A stretch of 64,000 nucleotides of DNA from Ziziphus jujuba (GCF_031755915.1 NC_083381.1:3670501-3734500), one strand, 5' to 3'; positions 24,599 through 36,371 are shown, counted from the first letter of the stretch. Translations and numbers: made by a program. The notes: generated by a model from the letters alone, not told the origin.

Positions 24599-25084
24599 AC
24601 GATGTAGAAAAGTAACAACCAGCTAGACACCGCATCCTCCTATAAGTCTATCTCGAGGCAATCTTATTGATAAAGCTTTACATGATACTAATCTCTTTAG
24701 AGATATATCATTCTTAAACCGATCGTTGGTGTTGGTAACCAAACTGAATTTGATTTCTCTTCAGCTGACATGGCAATCTTTTGCTGAGCTGTTGTATGAA
24801 GACACAGAAGCTTATTTGGCTGCTGATGTGGTACATTATCATTGTAATATGTGAATACATTTTGGTCTTACGTCTCCTGGAAATTCTTATTTCAAGTTTA
24901 TAAATTATTGGTCACTTGCCATTTTCTAATAAAATTATTGGGTCTATATGGCTTGGGGATTGAAGGAAAAGTACATAGGTTCCTTCAATGGCAATGTCAA
25001 GTGGAGTCATTTGAAAATGACCTTTTTTTTGGTTTTTTTTGGGGAAAAGAAATAATGCTATATTGAAAAGAATGATCAAATACA

Positions 25085-25667
25085 TCATAATTCAAACAAT
25101 TTCGGAGCCACCTGGGGTTCACCACAAGCCAGATAGAAGAATCAACAGGACTAGAGAATGTTTAGCCAAACAGTGAGCCACGTTATTTGCAGTTCTAGGA
25201 GAAAAAGTGCAGCTAAAAGAACCATGTTGCTGAAGATTAGTCTTCGCCTACTCCAAGATAAAATAAATATTAAACTGGTAGAAGAGAAAGCCGATCCTCA
25301 TGGAGTAAGGTGATAGCTTGCAAACAATCTGTTTCCACCATACGGTCATAGCAACCACATTGAATTGGAGAGTTGTTATGTGGGCAAGCATTCTTGACCA
25401 AATGGCACATATTTGGGGCCATTAACACCTGATGGCTTTTCTAAAGGAGTAATATTATAGGTATCAAATTTTTTTATCAAAATTTTAATATTTATAATTT
25501 GGTATTTTTTAAATACCATATCATAAATATTTTGATAAAAAAATTTAATCATTCTAGATTTATCATTTCTAAAAAGATAAACTTTTCTCACCATAAGTTT
25601 GAATATCTCTTGTGGAGCCCTCTCCACTCTCAGATTAATGGCATACTACATATTTCCTCAGTCATTT
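25085..25667 (-). pseudogene. RNase H-type retroelement domain, copy 1
   Basis: On the minus strand this reads VETDCLQAITLLHEDR (about 25290-25338) and, after frameshifts, ANNVAHCLAKHSL (25152-25190). These are the two signature blocks of the plant RNase H-like domain found at the end of LINE polyproteins and in related host fragments. The order is reversed-strand correct: ETDC first, VAHxLA later. Stops and frameshifts separate the blocks. A 25450-25582 AT-rich insertion with a palindromic core (GGTATCAAATTTTTTTATC and its inverse) splits the upstream part. Confidence 0.65.
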
Positions 25668-26500
25668 TGACAGGATCCGCCTAATGAAATCCCACTGAAC
25701 AATTCCTAAAGAATACCATCCCACTGAACAATCCCTAAAAAATACCCAGTGGAACTCCACTTGACACGTGGATAACGAATACAAGCAATATTAATAATAC
25801 TTCAAATATATATATAAAATAAACCACAACAGCACAAAGTTCACAACCGGCCTATTGTACCACAGGCCATAACTACATACATAAGTAATATGGTCTCTAA
25901 TAAGTCCAAAACATTGATCAGTGCATTCTAAAAGTGTTAAACAAGTCTAGAAGTACAAATAAGAAATAAACGAGTCCGAAAAGATAAAGCTAAGGTAGAG
26001 AACAGATAAATACTGCTACTGTCATGGAAGAACAAAGTGATAAACGGTGCGTGAGGTAGGCTGCTACTAGCTGTTTGGGCCTAGGGGAACAAATTTAAAA
26101 CAAAAAAAATGTGAGATAAGGAAATCTCAGCGAATGACATATTATAATAGGAAAATAATTATTTATTTCGAAAAAAATCGTTTTCTCAAGACCTCTCATT
26201 CCACTCGCTAGAAAAGTTTTCCGTTTAAAAATTATTTTACAAAACCCAAACTTGTACCCCAATTTAATATCATAAAATCCATGCTCAAAAATATAAAGTG
26301 AACGATCATTGCAATATTATAAAATTTCTTAAACAAGATATAAAAATTGAGCATAAAATCTTATAAACATAAATCCACGAAATAATTATGGAATGTAGCA
26401 ATAACCACCATTTTTGAAAACCAACAATATATTCAACGTATATAATATATCATATGATGTACCAATCTGTAAATTGTCGGATAGACCCACTTCACGATCC
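25668..26500 (+). mobile_element. Long-LTR family fragment E, 5' part (diverged)
   Basis: The start TGACAGGATCCGCC is a mutated family terminus. The CCTAGGGGAACAAATTT and AAATCTCAGCGAATGACA blocks and the AGACCTCTCATTCCACTCG block match copies F and H in order. The related segment at 36.1 kb lacks it, diverging exactly after CATTTT. Its other half is displaced to 28780-31297. Confidence 0.55.
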
Positions 26501-26517
26501 TCAATATAGGAAAGGTG

Positions 26518-27290
26518 TCGTGGTTGTTTTTCTTAAATATTTTCACTAGATTTTTAAAGTTGAAAGAAAATCAGATTGATTAATATTTTATGAAAAATAA
26601 AATAAATAAATATAAGGGCATCAGGCGACCTACAATATGCCTGTGCGTCGCCTGATACTAATATTTATGAAAAAAAAACAAAAAGAAAGCTCTATGATGT
26701 TGCTTAAATATTTTCACTCGTTATTTAAAGTTGAAAGAAAATCAACTTATTAATATTTACAAAAAACCAAAAAATAAATAATTAATAAGCTAAAAGGTGG
26801 CGCATAGAGTTTGTTATGTGTCGCCTGATATCAATAATGTGGCTCCAAAAAAATAAAAATCCAGCTCTGTTATTTTTCTTAAATATTTTCACTGGTTTTT
26901 AAAGTTGAAAGAAAATCAGATTGATTAATATTTTATGAGAAATGAAAATAAATAAATGTAAGGGCATCAAGTGACGCACAATATGCCTGTGCATCCCCTG
27001 AGGAATATATTTAAAAAAAAAAAAAAAAGCTCTGTGATACTGTTTAAATATTTTCACTTGTTATTTAAAGTTGAAAGAAAATCAACTAATTAATATTTAC
27101 AAAAAACCAAAAAAAAAAATTAATAAGTTAACAGGTGATGCATGGAGTTTGTTATGCACAGCTGGATATCAATAATGTGGGAATGAAAAAAAAATAAAAA
27201 TCCAGCTCTGTTATTTTTCTTAAATATTTTATTTAGTTTTTAAAGTTGAAAAAAAATCAAATTGATTAACATTTTTCATTAGTGTTGCAT
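26518..27290. repeat. Two-step tandem repeat, 170 bp within 345 bp
   Basis: Units starting at CTTAAATATTTTCACT or GTTTAAATATTTTCACT occur near 26531, 26703, 26879, 27043 and 27219. Alternate units are closest to each other: one type carries a GGGCATCAGGCGACCTAC block, the other an AATAATGTGG block. So the array is a dimer of about 345 bp present about two and a half times. The sequence CGTCGCCTGAT recurs in most units. Such subterminal arrays are usual in CACTA transposons. Confidence 0.8.
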
Positions 27291-27510
27291 TTAAACAATA
27301 CAATTTATATAAAATATACGCATTCTATTAAAGGTGACTCTGTTTGGCTGAATATTTAGCCACTCTTAACAAATGCGTCGTGTGTTATTGTTTCTAGTGA
27401 CTTCTTGACGTCGACATTTTTCGGATGCATCGTCTATTTATTACATTTTTACTGACGCATTAACCTCAGAGTTGTGGTTTTATTTTTTTAGATACATTTA
27501 TTTCGTAGTG
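27291..27510 (-). mobile_element. Possible CACTA-type terminus
   Basis: On the minus strand a CACTACGAAATAAATG end starts at 27510 and is followed by short GACGATGCATCC and GACGCATTTG motifs typical of CACTA subterminal regions. No matching start was found and no transposase is present, so this is a relic at best. Confidence 0.35.
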
Positions 27511-28258
27511 TCGCTAGATCTTGGTTTTCGCATAGTGGATGGTAAAAAAAAAAAAAAAAAAAATCCATAAGCACCAAAAATAACAAGTGCCAAAACAAAT
27601 ATCTATATATATATATATTGAATAAAAAGAAATAGCTAGGAAATTTAAAAAAAAAAAAGAATCTTGTGTTAAAAAAAAAAAAACATTTTCTCGAAATGCT
27701 ACATAACTAAAGCAAGCAAAAACCAATGGCAAAAAATAAAAATAATAATTATATATTTTTATTTGGTTATTTTCATATTTATAATATTCCTTTTATTAAT
27801 ATAAAATTTCTACAAATTATATTGTAATTGCATAATAAAAGTTAATACAGTTATTTGATATAAAAAATCTTGTCATTCCGTTCATTTTTTCCTTTATATA
27901 TCAAAGTATGGCATAGATACTTTCAAATAGGTACACAATTTTTCATCCTTCCGCCTTTTTATTTCCCTTACTCTTCCGTCTTCACTGCTTCTGCTTCCCA
28001 TACGTGTTTTCAATAATATCGTCAGGCATACCTTGGATCCTGCAATGAATCGGCTTGAACCAGATTTTTATTATTTGGTTGGAAAAATATTCGATTGAAA
28101 GTCATTGAGCGCACTTAAATTTTGCATATAAAGTGTCTGCCGTAAAATAAAAGTAGAGTTGAAAAAGTAATAGTTTTGAATCCACCATACATGTGGTTCT
28201 CGTGATACGAATAGGACGAAAATTAGAAAATCACTGAATAAATGGGAATCAAACTTTC

Positions 28259-28318
<60 letters not shown>

Positions 28319-28480
28319 AAAATGATGTCTACTTTTAATAATATCACCAAAAAAGTTTGTCTAATTTTAATAATTGTTTTTCGCAACTTTTAATCTGAAA
28401 TTGACTTGGTTTTGATGGCCGACTGTCGTACATAAGTTTTTCTTCAACGTGATTATTCTACCATATACTTTCCAGGTTAT
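27511..28480. other. Non-coding DNA upstream of an orphan exon
   Basis: The stretch holds A-runs (about 27543-27562), a (CT)n run (28265-28315) and no supported gene. The last 100 bp may be the promoter of the secretory-protein exon at 28554. Confidence 0.4.
28265..28315. repeat. (CT)n microsatellite
   Basis: About 25 uninterrupted CT units. Confidence 0.95.
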
Positions 28481-28481
28481 A

Positions 28482-28490
28482 AATAGGATA
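28482..28490 (+). promoter_or_regulatory. Candidate TATA box
   Basis: TATAAATAG lies about 70 bp before an ATG that opens a signal peptide, the usual plant spacing once a short leader is allowed. Confidence 0.4.
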
Positions 28491-28553
28491 TCCATGATAT
28501 CGATAAGCAAACAAACAAACATAAACTATATCCCATCGATCACTACTTCTTCA

Positions 28554-28667
28554 ATGGCTATTTCTTGGCCCTTCCTCTTTAGTCTCATTTCCACTCTGCT
28601 CGTCACTGCTCATCACTCATCTGCCAATCAACATGACCGCAAGGCAATATATTTATCATGGACATAA
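28554..28667 (+). pseudogene. Orphan 5' end of a secretory-protein gene
   Basis: From ATG at 28554 the frame gives a hydrophobic signal peptide (MAISWPFLFSLISTLL...) followed by polar residues (HHSSANQHDRK), then a stop in non-homologous DNA. Only nine bases after the stop a reversed LTR fragment begins. This looks like the first exon of a gene whose remainder was lost in a rearrangement. I cannot name the family. It could be a chance frame, but TATA box, ATG and signal peptide are in register. Confidence 0.4.
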
Positions 28668-28675
28668 GGATTGGC

Positions 28676-28770
28676 AAGTATACTGCACAGTAAATATTAG
28701 CTATCCTTTCTTCGGTCGAAGGATGATTGTTTTAGCCATGACAAGTTATTAGCAATTGGCGTTAGCAAAG
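28676..28770 (-). mobile_element. Inverted long-LTR piece
   Basis: This block (GGCAAGTATACTGCACAGTA, then GATGATTGTTTTAGCCATG) matches 46685-46760 of the minus-oriented copy G, while the DNA from about 28780 matches the family in plus orientation. An inversion or template switch joined the two. Confidence 0.6.
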
Positions 28771-28779
28771 AGGAAACGA

Positions 28780-31297
28780 CTAATGCTCACTTTACATTAT
28801 ATTTGCCTATCCTCTCTCACCACATCTCACAAAGGATGAGTATGAATATAACTTGTGCGCTGAACCGTAACATAATAACCAACCATCTTGCGACCAAGGA
28901 GGGGGACGGCTGATGCTCACTGTGCAAAGATACTTGCCAATCTTTAAGTCTATGGCTCCAGCAGAATGACCATAATATAATAACCAACCATCCTGCAGCT
29001 AAGGAGGGAGGCAGTTGATGCTCATTCTGCACTATAGTTGCCTACACTCAAGTCTCAAGTCCATGGCTCCCACAGGATGACTATACGTACTTGCATACTA
29101 ATCAACAATACAATATAGAATACCAATACTGTATGGTGCATCTAAAAACTATACAATTTTACAATATCATAAATACCAAAATTTGATAAAATACAACCAG
29201 GTTTATTCACTTTTACTAAATCCATAAAATTACATATTTCCTTTTAAACAACTACATAATTCCAACAATTTTATAAAATTAATTACTTCTATAATAATTT
29301 CAATTTCACAATTATTCAAATGAATAAATATATTTTTATACACTAAAAATTATTATCATAAATTTATCACAAAAATAAACGCACATAAATATACTTTATT
29401 TTGCATAATAAATTTAATAATAGGATATAACAATAAATCTCACCATAATTTAGTATAATAATTTCTTTAAAACCATAGATATAATTCTATGCAACAAATA
29501 CATTTAAACCATATAAATTCTACACAATAAAATTAAATGACCCTTTTCGTAAATTTTAAAACATATATAATATTTTTTCAAAATTTCCAATGATAAAAAA
29601 TATATATATATATATATTCATCTATATACATTAATATATATTCACACACGTATATATATAGTCATATACATATAAAATCAATCTTTTCAACAAGCATATA
29701 CATGCTCATATACATGTTATACAAAATATATATATAAATAATGTACATTCATATACACTCAGGTATACATGTACAAAATCACATATGTTCATACACATAT
29801 ATAGGTATTCATATATATACAATTATATATATATATATATATATATATTCATACGGAAATTCTATGGTGAGGACGGTCCGCATGAGGACCGCAGTATTAG
29901 TGACGGTTTTTCATAGTATTAACGACGGTTTCTTAGAAAATCGTCACCAATACTATGAAAAACCGTTACCAATACTGTGGTCTGCATGAGGACCGTCCGC
30001 ACCATAGATGGACTATATATTCATATACTCAAATATATATATATATATATATATATGCATCTACACACATACCAAAGGAGTACCCACATATACTTATGCA
30101 TGTATATATATATACATGAATGTGCATTCGCAAACATATGTGCACATATTTGTACATAAATATGTGCATACATACACAATTTAGCACAATTATCACATTA
30201 AATACAAAATCTACTTAAAAATAATAACTTTTCAAATACACCACCATAATTCACAAACAAGATACCAATGGAAAGCTAAAGAGATGAGGAACACATAAAT
30301 AACCTCCGTTGGGCTCAATATTATTGGCGTTTCGCCGGAAAATTGACGAAAAGTTTTGGTCCAATTCCCCTTCAATGTATCTCACAAATAGTTTGGAATT
30401 TGGTTGAATGGAGGCCATTTCCAAGGTCAAGAGGTCAAAAACTAAGAGGAAGGATAGATCTCATGGCCAAAGATCATCAAAAAATCGATCAACAATAGAA
30501 ACACCAACCATTGGTGTTAGACCACCGATCCCAGCCTATCCACTGGCCAAATGGCCAAAAATTAGATAGCCGAGTCAACAGGCTGTGGGCCACCACACAG
30601 GCCCGTGCATGTTACTGTTTGATAGCCAGAATGCAACCAACAGTTAGTCAACGAGAGAGAGATAGAGAGGGGGGCTATTTTTGCACATGTGGGACGAGAG
30701 AGAGGGTGGGGGTGGGGGGTAAGAAAAAGAAAAAGAAAAGAACGAAAAAGTAATTTTTTATTAAGGATGATATATGACACTCTCCTCTAGTGACACATGG
30801 CATCTTTCTAAATGTTACACATGGCACCTTTCAATAGGTGACATGTGGCACAAATAAGAGAATCCTTTAAATATTCCACTATCCAATAAAGTCAGTCCAA
30901 GAAAAAATAGGCATGATTTTACAAACTCATAACTTTTTAACCGTATGTCCTAATTAAGCATACTACCAGTATATGAACTCGTATCGATGAGCACTATCAC
31001 ATAATACATGAGTCAAGAACAAAATCTATATAGATAAAAAGTCAACTCCATGCTCACCAATCAGTTTGGGTCGCATATTGTTTTGACCATAACTTTTTAC
31101 TTTTACCTCTGATTTTGGCGTGTGACTAATCTTCGAACTCGTGTCGAGAAGTACTTTGCCATGGTACCTTGGACAATACAAAATTTCTCTCACAGTAAAA
31201 GGTCAACCATGAAATCCATTTGGTCAATTTCAATAACCTTGGTCAACCTTGGTCAAAAATTCAAATTCGAAGTATTTTCTCAAATCGAGGTGTTACA
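28780..31297 (+). mobile_element. Long-LTR family fragment E, 3' part
   Basis: Contains the subrepeat units (about 28840-29090), a TA-rich stretch with an inserted MITE, the GC-richer interior (about 30300-30620), and the terminal series of AAAAGTCAACTCC and GGTCAACCTTGGTCAA blocks. It ends GAGGTGTTACA at 31297. Frames at 30511-30780 belong to the LTR interior. The flank TATTC does not match the flank of the 5' part, so the two parts need not be one insertion. Confidence 0.65.
29862..30007. mobile_element. Foldback MITE, copy 2 (nearly perfect hairpin)
   Basis: The left end CTATGGTGAGGACGGTCCGC matches the inverse of the right end, CTATGGTGCGGACGGTCCTC, at 18 of 20 positions, and the pairing extends inward through ACGGTTTTTCATAGTATT and its inverse. 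It is 146 bp, without coding sequence, inside a TA microsatellite of the E fragment; the TA context hides the target duplication. Copy 1 is in the ankyrin/PGG intron. Confidence 0.82.
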
Positions 31298-31336
31298 TAT
31301 TCTCATAGAATTTGTATTCCTTTCCAATAAATCAAA

Positions 31337-32220
31337 TGATACGAACCTAGAGTGACCTGCCTCTAAACCCATTACAAAGATTGAATTAGACCGTCTAATT
31401 ACAAGTTATCAATGGAAGACCTCGACCTATTACCTATATTTGAGATAAAAATCTTGGTATGGTGAAGACGCCACAACAGGGTGCAGAATAACCTATTGAT
31501 AAGTCAAATTTGAACTCCACAAGCAAAGCTTGAAAAATTCAATATAGTTCTTAGAGAACCAAGAGAATCACTCTCACTTTAAATCAAAATTGTAATCTAA
31601 TTTTTATTTATGACTTATGTGCCTTTAAATAGGCAAAACAACTTACAAAACATTCCTAAATTTACCTAAAATAATAATGGACGAAAATTAAGTTTAGAAA
31701 ACCTAATTTGGTTAGGTTTAGGAAACCTGATGTGGTTAGGTTTAGGAAACCTAATTTACCTCCTAGTTTCCTAATAAAAATAGGAAAGTAATTTAAAAGC
31801 CTAATAAAACTAAATTAGAAAAATAAAATAGGCAACATGCCAAAATCCAATCAAGACATAAAATAAAAACTAATATTTCCTAATTATAAAATTCGGCCAA
31901 GCATAGTTGGATGCCATGTAGGCGCATATTACCCTCCACGTGGCAAAAGTGCCATGTCACCATATGATGCCATGTCACCATTTTGTTGGATTCCATGCGT
32001 TAGGCTCTCTTTCATGTTAGCATCCACTGTTCCAATCATATGGACCAATTTTGGTTCATCTTCAGTAATGAACTTGCTTCCTTGGGATGTGAACACCTCT
32101 TGGATTAAACCATTTAGTTCTTCTTTAAACCTCTTTGCTCTTGCCCTGGTTATTGGTCCTGTAGAGAGTTGAAATGGCTCTGGACTTCATCTTGGGGTGC
32201 TCTTGGTCATGTCCTCATCA
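31337..32220 (-). mobile_element. Ty3/gypsy solo LTR
   Basis: Plus-strand ends TGATACGAACC and GTCCTCATCA are the inverse of the gypsy LTR at 58518-59657, flanked by TCAAA and CCAAA (4/5). On the minus strand it encodes a polyprotein C-terminal block, GPITRARAKRF (32127-32159), inside the LTR. A frame change precedes that block. The shared inner parts (CACCTCTTGG.. side and TATTTAAAGG-type TATA region) are diverged. No internal region remains, so it is a solo LTR formed by LTR-LTR recombination. Confidence 0.75.
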
Positions 32221-32224
32221 CCAA

Positions 32225-33032
32225 ATCAAACATAAAATTTTCTTTTCATATGGAATAGCTATTCCGTTCCTTCTTCTATTCTTACCTACCAAATGTGCCC
32301 TAGTCATGTTTTTTTAACTTTCATTTTTTCCCTCCTAATGAATGCATTAACTTTAGTGGTACGTGGATAGAGAGAGTTAAGCTTTTTGTTTGTATGCTAG
32401 AGAGCAAATGTAATATGTGAATACGTTTTGGTCTTAATTCTCCTGGAAATTCTTGTTTCAAGTTTATAAATTATTGCTAAGTTGCCGTGTTTCTAATAAA
32501 ATTATTGGGTCTATATGGCTTGGGAATTGAAGGGAAAGTCACGCATGTTCTTTCAATGGTAATGTCAAGTGGAGTCATTTGACAATGACTTTCTTTTTCT
32601 TTTTTGGAGAAAAATAATGCTTTCAGTAAAAAGCATGATTAACTACATCACCATTTAAACAATTTCGGAGCTACCTTGCGTTCATCTCAAGCAGATAGAA
32701 GAATAAACAAGACTAGAGAATGTTTACCTAAACAGTGAGCCACATTATTTGCAGTTCTTGGAGAAAAAGTGCAGCTAAAGGAACCATATTGCTGAACACT
32801 AGTCCTCTCCTACTCAAGATAAAACAAATATTCAGCTGGTAGAAGAGAAAGCCGATCCTCATGTAGTAAAGGTGATACCGATCCTCATGTAGTAAAGGTG
32901 ATAGCTTGCAAACAATCTGTTTCCACCACACAGTCATAGCAACCACATTGAATTGGAAAATTCACAAGCTAAGAACTCAGCCGCATTGACAATGACTCTT
33001 TAGGTCTCTTTTTCAAAATAATGGAGAGTTGT
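32225..33032 (-). pseudogene. RNase H-type domain, copy 2, part 1
   Basis: This segment matches 24150-25380 with about 10% difference, minus the 24310-24843 stretch. The RNase H signature region is recognisable but broken (frames at 32728-32946). It has a private 26-bp tandem duplication (32852-32903) and about 65 bp before 33032 not found in copy 1. It is split from its remainder by solo LTR copy F. Confidence 0.6.
32852..32903. repeat. Perfect 26-bp tandem duplication
   Basis: CCGATCCTCATGTAGTAAAG starts at both 32852 and 32878; copy 1 of the segment has one unit. Confidence 0.88.
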
Positions 33033-35960
33033 TGTCAGGACCCGTCCAGAATTCCTCCCTGGAACCCTAGACAAGCCCTGATCCTAGGGAAATACCACCG
33101 AACCTTCCAGCGGAAAATCCGGCAGAACCTCCCCTAAGGGTAGGACTAACCAAAAATTACCTGCACTGAAAACACACTTCAAAAAAAAAACATCCCCTTA
33201 TTCCTCCCACGATACTACAAATTGGTTCCACAAATTTCAGCATTTCAAAAGATAACAGCAACTCAGTGCAATAAATAAAAACTACACGTCCAATACAGTA
33301 TATAGAGCATTATACAGATAAATGTGGAATTTATAAAATGACAGATAAAGAAGCAATACAAGTTCGAGAGGAAAAAGGGAAGAAAAACTTCTTGAACCTT
33401 CGGCAACGAATTGAGAAGTTGGGCTCGCCCCGGACAATCAACATCTCCAACCTGGACCTAGGGGAACAGAATTTAAGAGTGTGAGATGCTAATCATCTCA
33501 GTGAGTGACCCTATCTACTGTACACCTTTAATATTAATAATATACCAAATAAAAGGATTTAATTAATCAATACCGAATAATTAAATAAATAAATAAATAA
33601 ACAATTGAAATAATAATTTCTCTCAAAACCCTCACTATTCACTCCGTTGGAAATGTTCCCCTTTTAAAATATTTTCACAAAACCCGATATTCGTACTTCC
33701 CGAAAACCAAGGGACCAAATAATTTAATAAACAACAAATAAATAAATAAATACCCCAAATATAAATAAACTGCAATAAATTATAATAAATAATTTTGTAC
33801 TCTTTGGGGTTTAAAATTTCTATCCGAAAAATTTGTACTTGACACACCACACCATATACCAGTGATGCCCTCCGATACCCGGCGTCCTGAGCACCGACTG
33901 GCGAGGAGGTTAAAGAGAGAAACTTGCAAACGGCATTTCGGCGTCCTAACAGTACTGCTGCTAAAACCATCATCCCGGCCAAGGAGGGGGGCGGCTGTGG
34001 CCAATAATAAACTTGCCTGCCCACGGTCCAATGGCAACTCACGGGTGAAATAATAATACTTGCGCGCTGAACCACAATGTACATATACCAGAACACCAAT
34101 ACTGTGTGAATGCGTCTAAAATAATTATTAAACCAACCGTACCGTTTTTCCAAAATTACCGTGGGAAATATACCAAAATTTCTCAATTACCATCCCACAT
34201 ATTTTTATTTAACAAACCGGTACGAAAACATCGATAACACATAAAACCATACCTTTTCTCGTGATACAAGATTCAACAATTGAAATACCACGGGCATAAT
34301 TTATAAAATTAAACCACCAACTTAAACAAATATTTTCATAAAATATTTAACCCAATTATGCCAGAAGAATAATATAAAATCCAAACACAACGAATTACTG
34401 AAAATACTTGCTCACGTCTAATAAATACCATTTAATCACAATAATAAAAATCGGGGATTTCTTAATAACCCAAAAATTCCATTTAGCACCAATGGGTAAA
34501 TATAAATATATAAAATAATATTTTGTTCCCGATTATATTTAAATTCCACCACATGAGCATAATTTCAGATACCAATTTAACAGCAATTAAATATAATTAA
34601 TTACCCCAAAATATTTATTAAAGGTGGGTCACTCACCTGAAGCACGCAATTAAACCATGATCCACCATGGGATCAATTCCACGACTCATCGGTGCTCCTA
34701 GAACACAATTCACACACAGTCAAATAAATTAATATTTTAATCGGGTAAATAATATCCGGTACCCGGGGGGTCAAACAAAAACGTTAACCAAAATGGTCGA
34801 ATAATATACCGAATCGAAGCTTGAGCAATGAGGATTACAACTCCGGTCTCCATCGACCCCAATTCCGCCGGAGGTGGCCGGAATTTGGCCGGAAAGCTTC
34901 GGCCGGATTTAAACTTGAGGGATCTCTCAAACGGTGGGGATTTTGGGCAATCTAACCTCGGAAATGGACTCAAAGGGGTCGAAAATGGTGGGATAGAGGT
35001 ATGGGTCGGGCTGGGTTGGTCGGAAATGGCGAGAATCGCCGGAAAAACATAACCGGCCGTCGCCGGCTTCACCGACCCGATCTGGGCGCGTCCGGCGGCC
35101 ACTGGCCAGGCAATGTGAAGGCCGAGGTCACGAGGAGATGGGCTACACCGGTGGCCGGCGCGTGTGGCATTCCGGCGACTGAAATCCGGCCAAGAGGTCG
35201 GTCAAACAAGGAGAGGGAGAGAGTCAAAGGAGAGAGAGAGAGAGAGAGAAAAATTTCCTCTGGTTTTTTTGACGGGCTCGGGGAAGAAGAAGGGAAGAAA
35301 GGGAAAAGAAAAAAAAAAAGGAAAAAGAAAAAAAAGAAGGTGTTTTCCCACATGGGGAAAAGAAAAGAAAAAGAAAAAGAAAAAGAAAAGAAAATAAAAA
35401 AAATAAAAAAAAATAATTAAATAATATTATTACACAAAATAATAATAAAATAGTATGAAATTATACATGGTCGACATGTGGCACCTCATTATGGTGACAC
35501 ATGGTCACACTTATTTAGTCACACGTGGCACACTGTTACGCGTTTTTAAAAAATAATATTAAAATAATACGGTCTTTAAAAAAAAACTCTACAGGTCCAT
35601 AACTTTCAAACCACATGTCCAAATCGGACGTGCCGCTAGTCTATGAACTCGTATCAACGAGCACTTCACAACCATGCATGAGTCAACGCTCAACTTTGCA
35701 TGAACAAAAAGTCAACTCCGGCACCCTTTGACAGTTTGGACTTCAACTTGTTTTGCTCATAACTTTCAAACCGTAGCTCCGTTTTCAGCGTGCTACGAGT
35801 CTATGAACTCGTGCCAACGTGTACTTCGTAACAGTACCTCAGTCAACCTAGAATTCCAACCGGGTCAAAAAGTCAACCTTTGACTCCTTCGGTCAACGGT
35901 CAACAGTCAACCTCGGTCAACGTGCAAAAATTCCAACATGGTTCGGGACGGGGTGTTACA
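33033..35960 (+). mobile_element. Long-LTR family copy F, solo LTR with exact TSD
   Basis: TGTCAGGACCCGTCCAG...GGGGTGTTACA, 2928 bp, flanked by GTTGT at 33028-33032 and 35961-35965. The uninterrupted pre-insertion sequence is seen at 25372-25390 in copy 1 of the host segment. The interior has the CTAGGGGAACAG, CTCAGTGAGTGACCC, AAAACCCTCAC, GATGCCCTCCGATACCC and TGTGGCACCTCATTATGG blocks shared by other copies. Open frames on both strands at 34737-35420 lie in a GC-rich (GCCGG-rich) interior and (GA)/(A)-rich DNA; they have no domain. Confidence 0.92.
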
Positions 35961-36128
35961 GTTGTTATGGGGGCAAGTGTTCTTGACCAAATGGCACATA
36001 TTTGGAGCCATTAATACTTGATGGCTTTTCTAAAGAGGTGAACTTTTCTCACCACAAGTTTGAATATCTCTTATGGAGCCCTCTCCACTCTCAGATAAAT
36101 AGCATATTGCATATTTCCTCAATCATTT
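35961..36128 (-). pseudogene. RNase H-type domain, copy 2, part 2
   Basis: Continues the host segment after copy F and matches 25372-25667 of copy 1, without the AT-rich palindromic insertion at 25450-25582. Confidence 0.6.
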
Positions 36129-36371
36129 TGGAATATGCTACTTGGTAAATAAAACTTAATTTAGTATATGATCATCAAGTTTCAACAACTTCCCAACTTC
36201 CAACAACCTCACAAAACAAGAATTTAATTTATCCATAGCATATTGCATATTTCCTCAATCATTTTGGAATATGCTACTTGGTAAATAAAACTTAATTTAG
36301 TATATGATCATCAAGTTTCAACAACTTCCCAACTTCCAACAACCTCACAAAACAAGAATTTAATTTATCCA
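36101..36371. repeat. Perfect 136-bp tandem duplication
   Basis: A unit starting AGCATATTGCATATTTCCTC at 36101 is repeated from 36237 with no mismatch that I can see over at least 130 bp. It starts inside the end of the RNase H segment. Confidence 0.93.

Noticed and set aside
33635..34186. 183-codon minus-strand frame
   Set aside because: Lies wholly inside LTR F across the subregion with GCGCGCTGAACC-type sequence; other LTR copies carry stops in this frame and no domain is visible.
34737..35420. Overlapping frames of 74-139 codons on both strands
   Set aside because: They lie in the GC-rich and GA/A-rich interior of solo LTR F, are not shared in frame with copies H or C, and show no domain.
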